From the NCBI GenBank assembly GCA_000827265.1, contig KN834757.1, forward strand, positions 472,537 through 536,536: DNA of 64,000 bases, given 5' to 3'. Shown piece by piece: positions 46,289-57,724 of the stretch. Both the position numbers and the translations under genes were made by a program. Numbering within the stretch: position 1 is the stretch's first letter; the number at the start of each line of letters is the position of its first letter. Source of the DNA: Collybiopsis luxurians FD-317 M1 (Eukaryota; Basidiomycota; Agaricomycetes; Agaricales; Omphalotaceae). The notes under the pieces are model-generated. The model searched no databases. It saw only the letters and a list, made by a program, of their open reading frames with translations, and had not been told where the DNA came from.

Positions 46289-47633
46289 TTATTCGATGAC
46301 ATCTCGCCCCGCAGCTCCAGATTTCTCCAACTCTGTCCGAGTTTTCTCCGCATTCGGACCCCAGCCCACTCTCCCATCGAGCCAAGGCCCGCTATTGTTC
46401 AAATGACATCTCGGACCACTCGACTGACTTCCCTCCACTTCACAGCGACATTTCCCTCCGAAAGCTAGCGGCAAATTCTCCTCGTCGATGAGTTCTAGCA
46501 ATCTCTCTTGATAGTCAGATCCAAGAACATCGACCTTTTCTGCAGTTTCTTTCAATAAAAATGGCCGCATTACATTCCAGATAACAGTAAATGTGGACGG
46601 AGCATTGATGATGGCTACTCGCCCCAGACTGGATCGATAGAGGTGGTCAAGTTTGCGTATATGGCGCGACATGCACGTAGACAAGAATGGGCAGACGTAC
46701 GTCTCTGGATAGTAGTCTTGGGATACTTGGAGGATCTGCTGAATGATGCTTTTCACCCGCCAAAATTTACTGAGTCTTACAAGCGACAGGATAGCAAGTT
46801 TCATCAATCTAGTACCGGTGAGGATGAATTAGAACATGACACTCGACTCACCCGAATACTTTCAAATCGATAATGACAAACGCTGAATCAATATGCCCCC
46901 CATACTTCTTCCTGGCAGCAGGTATAACCTCCCTTGTTAAACACTCCATATTGACGAGAACAATTTCCGAATGACGTTCGGGTGTCACTCCTTTCTGAGA
47001 AAGACGTTGGGGATCATATTCGCGCACATAATTAAAGTTGAGTGGGCGCCCTTGCTGTGTGTGAAACTATTTATCACAAACCAAAGAGTAAGGCAGCTTG
47101 TCATATTACCTTGTCTGTCTATGAATAATGCCAGCAGGTCGTCGCCAAGAAAGCTTAGAAAGAAAGACGGACCTACTTTGTGAAACCTGTTTCATGTATA
47201 TGCATTTGGCAAGAGTTAGTTGGGGACTGATATAGCTCACCATATTTCCCAGGAGTCATGAATAACTTCTCGCTCGGAATACTGTGTTAGATTGTAAATC
47301 AAGTATGGATGTTACCGAAAAGATTTGGCATCATCCTTACATCGAAGGGGTCCAAGGAGGAATACAGCTCATCCACTTTGACTGACTTTCGCCAGTTTTG
47401 CGCGTCAATGAACATCTTCTTTGCCGCATTCAAATTGTACTTTCTAGCGCGAAGAAATCGGCTGCAATATACAGTTACATTCGAGTTCGAGGCAGTGATA
47501 CGGAGTCCACCCACTTGAGCGTCCCATCATCCGAGCCAATAGTGTCTCCTTCATGCAAGATGTCCTCAGAATATAGTTGCTTGCGAAATTGAGACAAGAT
47601 TCTGTCTTTAGAATCAGCAGGCGACGAGGACAT
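46289..47633 (-). CDS. Sec14-like CRAL-TRIO protein, copy 1
   Basis: Eight exons: 47633-47515, 47461-47341, 47281-47241, 47186-47177, 47118-47110, 47054-46852, 46775-46701, 46628-46289; 305 residues. A CRAL-TRIO N-terminal helix set (RFLRARKYNLNAAKKMF) is followed by the lipid-binding CRAL-TRIO domain with QGRPLNF and DYYPETLGRVAIINAP. The C-terminus carries a short Cys-containing extension (GGKCRCEVEG, GPWLDGRVGWGPN) common to all four copies. The family carries phosphatidylinositol/phosphatidylcholine or other hydrophobic ligands between membranes. Exons 4 (10 nt, GTTTCACAAA) and 5 (9 nt, ACAGACAAG) are micro-exons that rebuild W-FHK-TDK-QGRP. It is the most diverged copy of the array. Confidence 0.85.
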
Positions 47634-47846
47634 GGAGGGGGGAAGGAAGGATGTTTTGGTTTGGCCGGAGAATGTGATTATATGCTGTCCATCTATATGC
47701 TAGCTTGTTTCGTTTTCAGGAAAAATGACATCCGAGTCGTTCTTCCTGCCACACAATCAGACTATCGACCTGAGAGAACCGAACGCGAGTTTGAGGATTT
47801 GGTACTATGATGACTGCTAGCAAGTAAATTGTACTTAGCTCGTTGC

Positions 47847-47876
47847 CCGGCGTCTAATCCCCATCTTGGGTAAATC
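47847..47876 (-). promoter_or_regulatory. Conserved upstream element of Sec14 copy 1
   Basis: Plus-strand CCGGCGTCTAAT followed by ATCTTGGGTAAA, 215 bp upstream of the ATG; the same element precedes the other three Sec14 copies at 180-225 bp. Confidence 0.4.
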
Positions 47877-49316
47877 GACAAGCAGTCGAGTCTCGGCCAA
47901 AATTAAGGCAGAGGATTGAACAGATTGCAATAAGAAATTTTTCTATAATAAATCGCAGCTCACTCTAATAGAATATGAGATTGAAAGGTGATGCAAATGA
48001 CTCGGACCCGGTCAGGTAGTATTCGGCCCATTCAAGAGCCTTAACTTTATTGGGCTAGTGATTTTGGTAGGAGCGTGACTAGTCAAGACTGGTGCTGTCA
48101 AGAAATGGCCAATGAATGAACTTCGAGGAATTTGGAATGTTGGTCACTATTTAATGTCATAAGAATGGTGACGGTCACTTGAGAAAGATTTTTGCTGTAA
48201 GTAAAAATCCGGAACCGAATCGGAGCATTCTCTCATAAGTCATTCTTCCCCCACACGCTCCCTCCGAGTCTCCGTCTCGCGATATTCATTTCTAGCCCTG
48301 ATGTCGCGTATCTTTCTCCGTTCTGCTAGTGGCTACGTACGCTTGATGTTCAAAGTTAGCAGCCAGTCAAGAGTAATAAGAATCATTTGAATTGCTTCAA
48401 AAGCTCTAAGCCTTTGGCAAAAAAATGTTTTCTGCCCTGCATTTCTTATCCTTTGTAATCTAAACCACTCATTACTTGTAGCTTGTCAGTACTCAGAAAG
48501 GTGGCTAAGAAAGTGCATGCAATAACGCATGCCCATGCCGACGCATACATTCGCATTGCGAGGGGGCGAGTTGACTAATCAAAATTTTTTTGGTTTAGGC
48601 TGGAGGTTTTGCGTGCTTTCGTATGACCGAAGCGAGATGGACCATGGAAGTATAGTAGAATGACGCGAATAAGAAGTGCTTAGTAGATCTTCTCTGCTCT
48701 CTGATCTTCTGCTACCGCGGGCACCTGGGGCAACAGTCGCAGAGGCTCTGCGACAGAGCTGCCATATTAGCCGCCTTAGGCTGTTTCATCTCATCCCAAG
48801 TTCTTCTCCTTCTATATCAGCGGCTGGATCATAACCTCATCGACCCGTGAGTGCGACGCCAGACAATAGGGCAAATCCTCTGGTTAGAAGCACCTTGAAT
48901 ATTAGATACCATGCATTTATTGCATTTTGCGATCCAGAGTCGAAGGTTGAGAGGGAAACTATCTTCAAATCCTTGTTGGTTTGCCCGTGTCACGGTGCTA
49001 ATGCATATATGGAAACATGACCTGCCTTTTCAGATTGGAGCTGCATTGATAGTTCTAGTTTCCGTACCTCAAGCAAGGAAAATGTTAATAACATTATTAC
49101 CTCCCCTCGATCTATCGTATGTGGGAAGTATGATTTTTAATACTCGCCACTTTCGGAGTCTGCTGAAATATTTAGGAATATGCGGATTATCTATAAGTAT
49201 TTAACAAATATTCCAAACTTGAAAGAACCTTCTTCCGAGCAGTCTCCTCTTTCGCTTCCACTTACTCTACATCAATTCTAAGCCACTTCTTGTTTGATAG
49301 CATCTTCCTCCACAAC
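47877..49316. other. Intergenic between Sec14 copies 1 and 2
   Basis: Promoter-side sequence of copy 1 and 3' flank of copy 2. It contains the dispersed repeat at 48620-48830. The 97-codon plus frame at 48911-49204 has no domain. Confidence 0.45.
48620..48830. repeat. Dispersed repeat, copy 2
   Basis: Partner of 44470-44660; conserved blocks in the same order and orientation, about 4.1 kb apart. Confidence 0.6.
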
Positions 49317-50612
49317 TCAACATTTCTCCGGCTCACTACTGATATCCAGCCGAGCTTTTTCCGCATTCGGACCCCAACCCACTCTTCCATCGAGCCAAGG
49401 TCCACTATTACTCAAATGACATCTCGGACCACTCGACCGACTTCCCTCCGCATCACAGTGGCATTTCCCTCCAAGAGCTAATGGTAGATTCTCCTCGTCG
49501 ATGAGCTCTAACAATCTCTCTCGGTAGTCAGGTCCAAGCACGTCGACCTTGTCGGCAGTTTCTTTCGCTAGCCATGGTCGTATTGCATTCCAGATTATAG
49601 TAAATGTGGATGGAGCATTGATGATGGCTACTCGCCCCAGACTGGATCAATGGAGTTGGTCAGGTTTACGTATATGGTGTGACATACACGTAGACAAGAA
49701 TGGGCAGACGTACGTCTCTGGATAATAATCTTGGGATATTTGGAGGACTTTCTGAGCAATATTTTTCATTTGCCAGAACTTACCAAGTCTTTCCAAGTAG
49801 GTATTATCAAACCAGACCTCGATGCTGTTACATAACACTCACCCGAATACTTTCATATCGATGACCACAAACGCTGAAGTAATATGTTCCCCATACATCT
49901 TCCTTGCCGCAGGTATAATCTCCCTCGTCAAACACTCTAAATTGACAAGGACAGTTTCCCAATGGCGTTCGGGTGTCACTCCATTTTCAGAGAGGTGATG
50001 GAGATCGAGTCCGCGCACAAAATGAAAGTTGAGTGGACAACCTTGCTGCATGTGAAATGAATTATCACAAGCCAAGTCATCAAATCACTGTACCATACCT
50101 TGTCTGTCTAGATGGACGGCATGAATAGTGTATCACCAAAAAAAGACAAAATGAACCTACTTTGTGAAACCTATGCACATTCGGAAAATTTTCAATCAGC
50201 CTGAGGGCTCATAGGGCTTACCATATTTCCCAGCAGTCAAAAACAGCTTCTCGCCCGGAGTACTGTGCAAAACCAAAGTCAGGTACGGATACTGCTGGAC
50301 AAATTGTAATTGTGCCTACGTCAAAGGGGTCCAAGGAGGAATACAACTCATCCAGTTTGGTTGACTTTCGCCAGTTTTGCGCGTCAATGAACATCCTCTT
50401 TGCGGCACTCAAGTTGTACTTTCTAGCGCGAAGAAATCGGCTGCAGTGCACGGTTACATTCAAGTTCGAGGTGGTGATACAGATTCCACTCACTTGAGTG
50501 TCCCGTCATCCGAACCAATAGTGTCCCCTTCATGTAAAATGCCCTCGGAATATAGTTGCTCGCGGAATTGAGACAAGATTTCGTCTTGAGAGTCAGCAGA
50601 CAATGAGGACAT
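49317..50612 (-). CDS. Sec14-like CRAL-TRIO protein, copy 2
   Basis: Eight exons: 50612-50494, 50440-50320, 50262-50222, 50170-50161, 50107-50099, 50045-49843, 49788-49714, 49641-49317; 300 residues. Exon lengths match copy 1 exactly for exons 1-7. CRAL-TRIO-N (RFLRARKYNLSAAKRMF), QGCPLNFHFVRGLDL and DYYPETLGRVAIINAP are intact; the C-terminal GGKCHCDAEG and GPWLDGRVGWGPN segments are kept. Exon 6 ends with a canonical GTGAGT donor, unlike copies 3 and 4. It should be a functional cytosolic lipid-transfer protein; the ligand is unknown. Confidence 0.87.
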
Positions 50613-50833
50613 GGAGGGCAGAAGGAAGGATGTTTTAGTTTAGCCGGAAAATATGAATATAAGCTATCCATCTGTTTGATGCACACTAGTCCGCTTCGTT
50701 CTCAGAAAACGTGACATCCGTTCTTCCTGACATCTTCCTGCCAGACAATCAGACTATCGACCGAAGAGAACCGAAAACGAATTCGAGGAGGATTCGGTAC
50801 TATCGTCATTGATTGCAAGTAACTCGGTAGACT

Positions 50834-50862
50834 CGGCGTCTAATACCTATCTTAGGTAAATT
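50834..50862 (-). promoter_or_regulatory. Conserved upstream element of Sec14 copy 2
   Basis: Plus-strand CGGCGTCTAATACC followed by ATCTTAGGTAAA, 222 bp upstream of the ATG. Confidence 0.4.
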
Positions 50863-52245
50863 CAACGAGTAGTCCAGTCTCGGTCTAATTCAAGGAAAAG
50901 GACCTAACAGAATGCAACAGGAAATTTTTCCGAAATAGACTAAAAGTCACTCTGGAAGAATCCGAGACTGAAGGATAGGTCTGGTAGTATTCGGCCTAGT
51001 ACTCGGTCATTTGAGAGCATTAATTTTAGGTCGATTCATTTCAGTAGTTCAGTGATCAACCAGTGCCGTCAAGATATTGCCAATAAATCCCAGCGAACTG
51101 CGAGGATTCCGGAAGAATGATAGTAATAATATACACAGAATGTAGGTTATTCATAAGTGGTATGAAGAATGATGACCACGAAAGATCTTTGCTCACCGTG
51201 AAAATCCGTCCTAGCCAGTCGAAACCTTCCCTCTTTCTTCCTCCGTATTACAATCCGTTGTCAAACCCATTTCCGACCCTGATGTCGCGTATCTTTTCTC
51301 CGTCCCGGTGCAACTGATGATTAAATTTAAAAATTTTTGATATGTACCGTGACGCTACGTTCAAAGTCCGCGGTCAGTTGAATTTTCCACTTATCATTTG
51401 AAGAATTATCTCCAGGCTTCTTCGAACTTTGCTGGTATCAACCTTTAGCATCAATACCAATACAGTCGCAATCGAAGGGCATCTCTGGGAGGCGGGAGCT
51501 CATCTACTGAAATTGTGGGTACAGAAGAACTTTTGTAATTCTTGCTAGATTCTGTTTGAACTTGAAAATTAGCTAGCATACATCTTAAACTTTGATATCA
51601 TGAATCTTGAAGACGCGGAATGTTGTGCCAGAAAGCAGCCGAGTGGAGTTGGGAAAATGGCATCGCGACAGTGCCGATATGCCGTTTCAGCCAAGACTTT
51701 GAGCATTTTTACTCCGCTTTTTTTTCTTTTATTGGGTGAGATCCTCTGTCCGAGTCATTGAAAGCAGCCTTTCTATCTATGTACAGTAAAGTACATCTGA
51801 CATACTACACAGCTTCTAATCGTCATCAGAAGCAAGGCTATTATTGAAATCAGAGAGCGACAGGGGTGAGCGAGAGCTCGAAGAAAACAAGTGATACAAA
51901 AGCTGGGCGACAATGAGGGATACAAAAACTATGAAAGCTAATTAGCCCAAGCACTACGATTATGAATGCTGTGGCCCGATGGACGGTGTATGCCTGGTTT
52001 AGAGGAGGTGCAAAGACAAATCCCGCACCATGAGTGGGATAGAATGGACCTCCAGAATGAAATAGTGCGCAAGGAGGCTGGGAAAACTGCGAGGTGGAGG
52101 ATACTGCTGATAGAAGGGCCGGGGAGCAGAAGCGAGTAGAATAGGTGCGGGATGAGTAGCGGAACCAACATTGGATGATGTTGGCAGTGATGCTTGAATA
52201 AATAGAGCACGAGGGTACAGTCTTGGCCGAAGCTTACTTGTTGCA
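50863..52245. other. Intergenic, nothing recognised
   Basis: About 1.4 kb between Sec14 copy 2 and the SAP-like gene. Its left part resembles the upstream region of copy 1 (CGGTC..GGTAGTATTCGGCC, GTGCCGTCAAGA). No gene supported; the 112-codon minus frame at 51938-52276 has no domain. Confidence 0.45.
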
Positions 52246-53310
52246 TCATGAAGGGGACATATTCAACCGACGGCAATTGGTTGAACTAGGGGGTGAGGAG
52301 GCTTGAGATGTTGGGGATGCTGCACGCAATCTCTTTGCGCGAGTTGTGAAAAGTCCGACATACCGAGGAGCTACTCGAAGGTAGGGATGTGCCTCGAAGT
52401 ATTCTGCCACTCGAGCCTTGAGAGTCTCTTTCGTTCCCGTCTCGTCCAGCCGCATATTCCAACAAAGGTTCCGCAAATCTTGGAGACGAAGACTCCCAAG
52501 TGACTCTGTGAATACCATGTTTCCCCGGCCAACATTCAGGCGAGTAATACGAACAAAGGCAGCAGTATCATCCATGGCCTGCTTCCTCGCCACCTGTCCC
52601 GCCTTCTTTACCTCAGCCTTTTCCCTCTGCACCTTCGCTGCCTCGTGTAGAGCTGACAATGCGACAATACGAGAACCAATCACGACTGTACGACTGTTGT
52701 CCTTCCGTCGGTTCTCGGCATTCAATTTGACTTAAAACTCACGGCTCAGACTGGCAGCAAGCGTTGCGTGAGCCTGAGCAGATTCGACGAGCCTTGCCAA
52801 TATATCTTTTTGATGAAGATACTTTGTGCGGTACTTGCGTTTGCCCCGCCGTGCCTTTCGGAGTTTTATCTTGAGCATTCCTTTGCTCAGAAGGTCGAGA
52901 TTGTCGTCGCTGGAGCCAGAACTCGAAGTCGAAGAAAGTAGTTCTTCGTCGTCGTCCTGTCCACGGTCCTCATGAGCGTCGCCAGCACAGGAATCAGTAT
53001 CGAAACCATCGGCCACAGGAGGGAGACGCGAAGACCGGCGTTGAGGAGTTGAGGAAGGAGAGAAAGAGGAGAGAGAATGATTGAATAGACGGCCGTTGCC
53101 AGAGCCATGCTCAACGATGTCATGTTCGCTAGAGTCGTAATCATGACCGTGAAATTGATGGTCAATAGTCTGGCGTTGGGACCAGAGATTTAGTTTCTGA
53201 GCCGCGTCGTGAGGATCCTTGCACGGGCCGTCCCGTAAACCCTTTACATCGGTTCGAATCAGAGTCTCCGCTTCTCTCGACTTTTCTGCCTTGGTTCTGG
53301 GCTTGGGCAT
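52246..53310 (-). pseudogene. SAP-like protein gene with in-frame TAA
   Basis: The frame runs from ATG 53310 for 192 codons, meets TAA at 52732-52734, and continues in the same frame to 52246, in total about 354 codons. Residues 1-140 are charged and Ser/Asp-rich. The stretch from GKRKYRTKYLHQKDILARLV through the stop to AALHEAAKVQREKAEVKKAG is one long basic helical region. The C-terminal part LGSLRLQDLRNLCWNMRLD-ETGTKETLKARV fits a SAP DNA/RNA-binding motif. A GTGAGT donor overlaps the stop, but no acceptor at a usable distance restores the frame. It is either a nonsense-disrupted gene, two overlapping transcripts, or a read-through. It sits inside the Sec14 array. Confidence 0.55.
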
Positions 53311-53774
53311 CTCTCGAATGAGAATGTAAGATTAAGGGGTATAAGTTATTAAAGAGGAGTCAACTAGCCAGCGCGACCGCAGCGCCCAAAGTACCCAGCT
53401 ACAGAAACGATGGTGAGCGCGAAAGCCAAACCTCGTTTATGGCAAATCACGCCGAAGTGCCAGTGAGCGGAGTTTCAAAATTCTCGCCGGAAGCGGCGCT
53501 GAATCACTAATGGCAACCTCAAGCAAGGTAGGAACTACATCCTGCTTCTTATTGTTAACTGGAATCAAAGACCTTGCTGAAGTCGGCTACTGAGGCCAAG
53601 GATCAGAAGAAAATAAATTTTTACTATGTAGATGCCGGTACCTAAGTACTTCACAATCGCGTACTGGTGAATAAATGACATTAAATGTACGGATAAGTTC
53701 TTTTCGAAAGTCTGGGGAGCAACTTCCGAGATCTCGATACTTCAACTCGCAACTTCTTCCTCCGTATATACATG

Positions 53775-53905
53775 GCCCCATTACAACGCCTCCAGCAATC
53801 TCTCAACCTGCACAAAGATCCTCGCCGCAAAAAAAGTCAAATTCGTGCACAACGCATCGAAGATCTGAAATTTCGTAGACAACTACCGGATCTTGTTTTA
53901 CTTGA
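53775..53905 (-). pseudogene. Carboxylesterase 3'-end relic A
   Basis: On the minus strand it matches the last about 40 codons of the intact carboxylesterase gene (58143-60218): ATTTCAGATCTTCGATGCG then TTGTGCACGAATTTGAC, and the end GGAGGCGTTGTAATG. It is frame-shifted and isolated, lying just 3' of Sec14 copy 3. Confidence 0.7.
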
Positions 53906-53977
53906 GAATGGGAGTACGTTGAAGTCTTAGGACCAACTACAAACATTAAATAAATAGCCGAAACTTGAGGGAATCTT

Positions 53978-55404
53978 CTAACGAGCAATTTCCTCTATAT
54001 CTTCCACTTCCTCTGCATCGATTGTAACATTTCCGACCACTTCTTGTGCAACGAGATCTTCCTCTATAACTCCAGACTTCTCCAACTCATAATTCATATC
54101 TGTCTGAGGTTTGTTCGCATTTGGGCCCCAACCCACTCGTCCGTCCAGCCAAGGTCCAATATTACTCAAATGACATCTCGAATCGTTCGACTGACTTCCC
54201 TCCACCTCACAGCGGCATTTCCCTCCAACAACTGACGGCAAGTTCTCCTCATCGATGTCTTCCAACAATCTCTCTCGATAGTCAGGTCCGAGCACTTCAA
54301 CCTTGTCTGCAGTCTCTTTGGCCAACCAGGGTCGGATAACGCTCCAGATAATGGTAAATGTGGATGGGGCATTGATGACGGCTACTCGCCCCAAACTGGA
54401 TCGATGATGGTCAGGTTCACACGTATGGTGTGGACATGCAAGTAGACAAGAACAGGCAGACGTACGTCTCTGGATAGTAATCTTGGCATATTTGAGCAGC
54501 TTTTTGAATGATATTTCTCATCTGCCAAAATTTGCCGAGTCTGTCGGGAAACAGAAAGAAACAACGATTATCAGAAGTTGAACATCAGTAAGAATGCTGT
54601 TACATATAACACTCGCCCGAAATCCCTGAGATCGAAAATCAGATACGCTGAATCAATATGTTCCCCGTACTTCTTCTTGGCGGCGGGTATGATCTCCCTC
54701 GCCATACACTCCAAACTGACAGCAACAGTTTCCCATTGACGTTCAGCTGTCACTTCTTTCTGAGCGAGGCGTTCAAGATCGAGTCCGCGCACATAATGAA
54801 AGTTGAGTGGGCGACCTTGCTGTGTGTATGGAACTATTTGTCACCAGCTAAATGAGTAGCGTAGTTAACCATACCTTATCTGTCTATAAAAGACGCGAGC
54901 AGGACGTCGCCAAGAAAGCTGAAGTAAAAAGAAAAATGGACCTACTTTGTGAAACCTATGTCGTGTATACGCAATTTGGCAAGAGTTCAATGAGGACTGA
55001 CAGAATTTACCATATCTCCCAACAGTCTTTTACAGCTTCTCGCTCAGGATACTATACAAAAGCGCAAGTCAGGTTTGGACGCTGCTGGACGAATTTTCTC
55101 GTTGTGCCTACATCAAAGGGGTCCAAGGAGGAATAGAGCTCATCCAGTCTCGTTGACTTTCGCCAGTTCTGCGCGTCAATAAACAACTTCTTTGCGGCAG
55201 TCAGATTATACTTTCTAGCGCGAAGAAACCGACTGCGATAAACGGTTACATTCAAGTTCGGAATAGCGACGCAGCTTCCACTCACCTGAGCGTCGCATCA
55301 TCTGTACCAATAGTGTCCCCTTCATGCAAAATGCCTTCAGAAAACAGCTGCTCGCGGAATTCAGACAAGATTTTGTCTTGAGAGTCAGCAGGCAGCGACG
55401 ACAT
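53978..55404 (-). CDS. Sec14-like CRAL-TRIO protein, copy 3
   Basis: Eight exons: 55404-55286, 55232-55112, 55051-55011, 54955-54946, 54883-54875, 54819-54617, 54540-54466, 54395-53978; 331 residues. Same domain order as its paralogues: RFLRARKYNLTAAKKLF, FHK-TDK-QGRPLNFHYVRGLDL, KFWQMRNII, DYYPETLGRVAVINAP, GGKCRCEVEG, GPWLDGRVGWGPN. The C-terminal tail is about 25 residues longer and acidic (VEDIEEIAR end). The intron after exon 6 begins with GC (GCGAGT), a GC-AG intron shared with copy 4 but not with copies 1 and 2. The gene is otherwise intact. Confidence 0.87.
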
Positions 55405-55604
55405 GGAGGATCAGAGAAGAGAAGAGGGAAGGAAGTTTTAGTTTAGCCGGACCGTCAGTATGCAACTTTAGCTCGCTTCATGATTAAAAACGTGACATCG
55501 TTCTTCCTGCCGAACTTCATCAGACTACCAAGAGAACCGCTAAGAGAGCCGAAACGAGGAGGATTTGGAATAACAGTCAATGCTGTGGTAGATACTCGGT
55601 AGAG

Positions 55605-55633
55605 CCGGCGTCTAATACCTATCTTGGGCAAAT
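55605..55633 (-). promoter_or_regulatory. Conserved upstream element of Sec14 copy 3
   Basis: Plus-strand CCGGCGTCTAATACC followed by ATCTTGGGCAAA, about 200 bp upstream of the ATG. Confidence 0.4.
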
Positions 55634-55899
55634 GTTTGGTTGTTGTCTAGGCCCTGGTCCACGGAAAAGACTCGCAGACTACACAAAGACTACGGGGATT
55701 TTTTCTCGGAAGCGAAAACTTATTGCAGTCCACAGTCAGTCGGATTCTCCGCTTATCATGTAGACCCTGGATCCTACTTCTAAACTGAATGAGTAACCAG
55801 TGAATAGATGTATGGACAATGTACGGACAAACCTGGATAACACATTTTTAAATTCTCGATGCCTCAACACCCAACTTCTTCCTCTGCATGTTCATAGCT

Positions 55900-56020
55900 A
55901 CATCATAACACCTCCAGCAACTCCCCAACCTGCACAAAGATCCCCGCTGCAAAAAAGGCTAGATTTGTGTACATCGCATCGATGACCTGAGATCCTATAA
56001 ACGACGTCGGACCATCAAAT
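55900..56020 (-). pseudogene. Carboxylesterase 3'-end relic B
   Basis: Second isolated copy of the esterase 3' end (minus strand: CGTCGTTTATAGGATCTCAG, ATCGATGCGATGTACAC, GGTTGGGGAGTTGCTGGAGG), directly 3' of Sec14 copy 4. It resembles relic A over about 180 bp including flank, so the same junction was duplicated with the Sec14 gene. Confidence 0.7.
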
Positions 56021-56127
56021 CTTATTTTTATTTGAGAATTAGTATCCGTTGAAGTCTCATTAGGAGCACTGGCAAGTATTTAATAAATAGCCAAAACTCG
56101 AAAGAATTTTCTAATTAGCTACGGTCT

Positions 56128-57514
56128 CTACATCACCTCCACTTCCTCTACATCAGTTGGATCATTTCCGACCCCTTCTTGTGCGATGTCACCTTCAGAT
56201 TTCTCCAATTCGCATCCCATATCTGTCCGAGTTTTCTTCGCGTTCGGACCCCAGCCCACCCTACCATCAAGCCAAGGCCCAGCATTGCTCAAATGGCATC
56301 TCGGAGCATTTGACTGGCCTCCTTCCACTTCACAGCGGCAGTTCCCTCCAGCATCTAAAGGCAAGTTCTCCTCATCGATGTCTTCCAACAATCTCTCTCG
56401 AAAATCAGATCCGAGCATTTCAACCTTGTCCGCAGTCTCTTTGGCCAACCATGGTCGGATCACACTCCAGATAATAGTAAATGTGGATGGAGCATTGATG
56501 ATGGATACTTTCGCCAGACTGAATAATGGAGAGGGTCAAGTTTATATGGCGTAACATGCAAGTAGGCAAGAATAGGCAGACGTACGTTTCTGGGTAATAA
56601 TCTTGGCATATTTGAGCAACTTTTTGAATGCTGTTTCTCATCTGCCAAAATTTGGTGAGTCTGTTGGCGAACAGAATGAAATAACGATTATTAGTAATTG
56701 AGCACTGGTAGGCATGCTGTTACATGACACTCGCCCGAAATCCTTCATATCGAAAATCAGATACGTTGAGTCAATATGTTCCCCGTACTTCTTCTGTGCG
56801 GCGGGTATGATCTCCCTCGTTATACACTCCAAATTGACAGCAATGGTTTCCCATTGACGTTCGGGTGTCACTCCTTTCTGAGCGAGGAGTTGGAGATCGA
56901 GTCCGCGCAAATAGTGAAACATGAGTGGGCGACCTCGCTGCAGATGAATTGAGTTGTAACAAGTTATTAATGTACTGTACCTTACATACCTTGTCTGTCT
57001 AGAGGGACGTCATGAGTATCACGTCACCAAACAAAGACAGAATAAACCTACTTTGTGAAACCTATATCATGTATACGCATTTAGGAAAATTTCAATGGGC
57101 CTGAGGAGTGATAAAAGGCTTACCATATCTCCCAACAGCCATTCACAGCTTCCTGCTCGGGATACTATGTAAAATCGCAGGTCAGGTTTGAATGCTGCTG
57201 GACAAACTTTGTCGTTGTGCCTACATCGAAGGGGTCCAAGGAGGAATACAGCTCATCTATTTTGGTCGACTTTCGCCAGTTTTGCGCGTCAGTGAACAGC
57301 TTCTTTGCGGCAGTCAGATCATATTTTCTAGCGCGAAGAAATCGACTGCAATATAGGTTTATATTCAAGTTCGAGGCAACGATATAGATTATACTCACTT
57401 GAGCGTCGTATCATCTGAGCCAATAGTGTCCCCTTCATGCAAAATGTCTTCAGAAAACAGCTGCTCGCGGAATTGAGACAATATCTCTTCTTGAGAGTAA
57501 GCAGGCAACGACAT
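56128..57514 (-). CDS. Sec14-like CRAL-TRIO protein, copy 4
   Basis: Eight exons: 57514-57399, 57345-57225, 57164-57124, 57061-57052, 56998-56990, 56937-56735, 56660-56586, 56518-56128; 321 residues. One codon is missing near the N-terminus relative to the other copies. Domains as in the paralogues: RFLRARKYDLTAAKKLF, TDK-RGRPLMFHYLRGLDL (CGA in place of CAA at the start of exon 6), DYYPETLAKVSIINAP, GPWLDGRVGWGPN. LAKVS replaces the otherwise constant LGRVA, and GGNCRCEVEGG replaces GGKCRC. The exon 6 donor is GC (GCGAGT). The gene reads through and is probably active, ligand unknown. Confidence 0.87.
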
Positions 57515-57695
57515 GGAGGATAAGAGAAGAGAAGAAGGGAGGAAGTTTTAGTGTCAGTATCTGCACTAGCTCGCTTCATTAAGTATGAAAAATGTGACAT
57601 CGTTCTTCCTGCCATACATCATCAGACTATTAAGTACTCGAAGAGAAGAGAACCGAAAGAGAATTTGAGGGAATTGGAATCACAGTGGTAGTGAG

Positions 57696-57724
57696 CCGGC
57701 GTCTAATACCTATCTTAGGTAAAC
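57696..57724 (-). promoter_or_regulatory. Conserved upstream element of Sec14 copy 4
   Basis: Plus-strand CCGGCGTCTAATACC followed by ATCTTAGGTAAA, about 180 bp upstream of the ATG. Confidence 0.4.

Noticed and set aside
51938..52276. 112-codon minus frame downstream of the SAP-like gene
   Set aside because: Overlaps the end of the SAP-like frame in another register and shows no domain.
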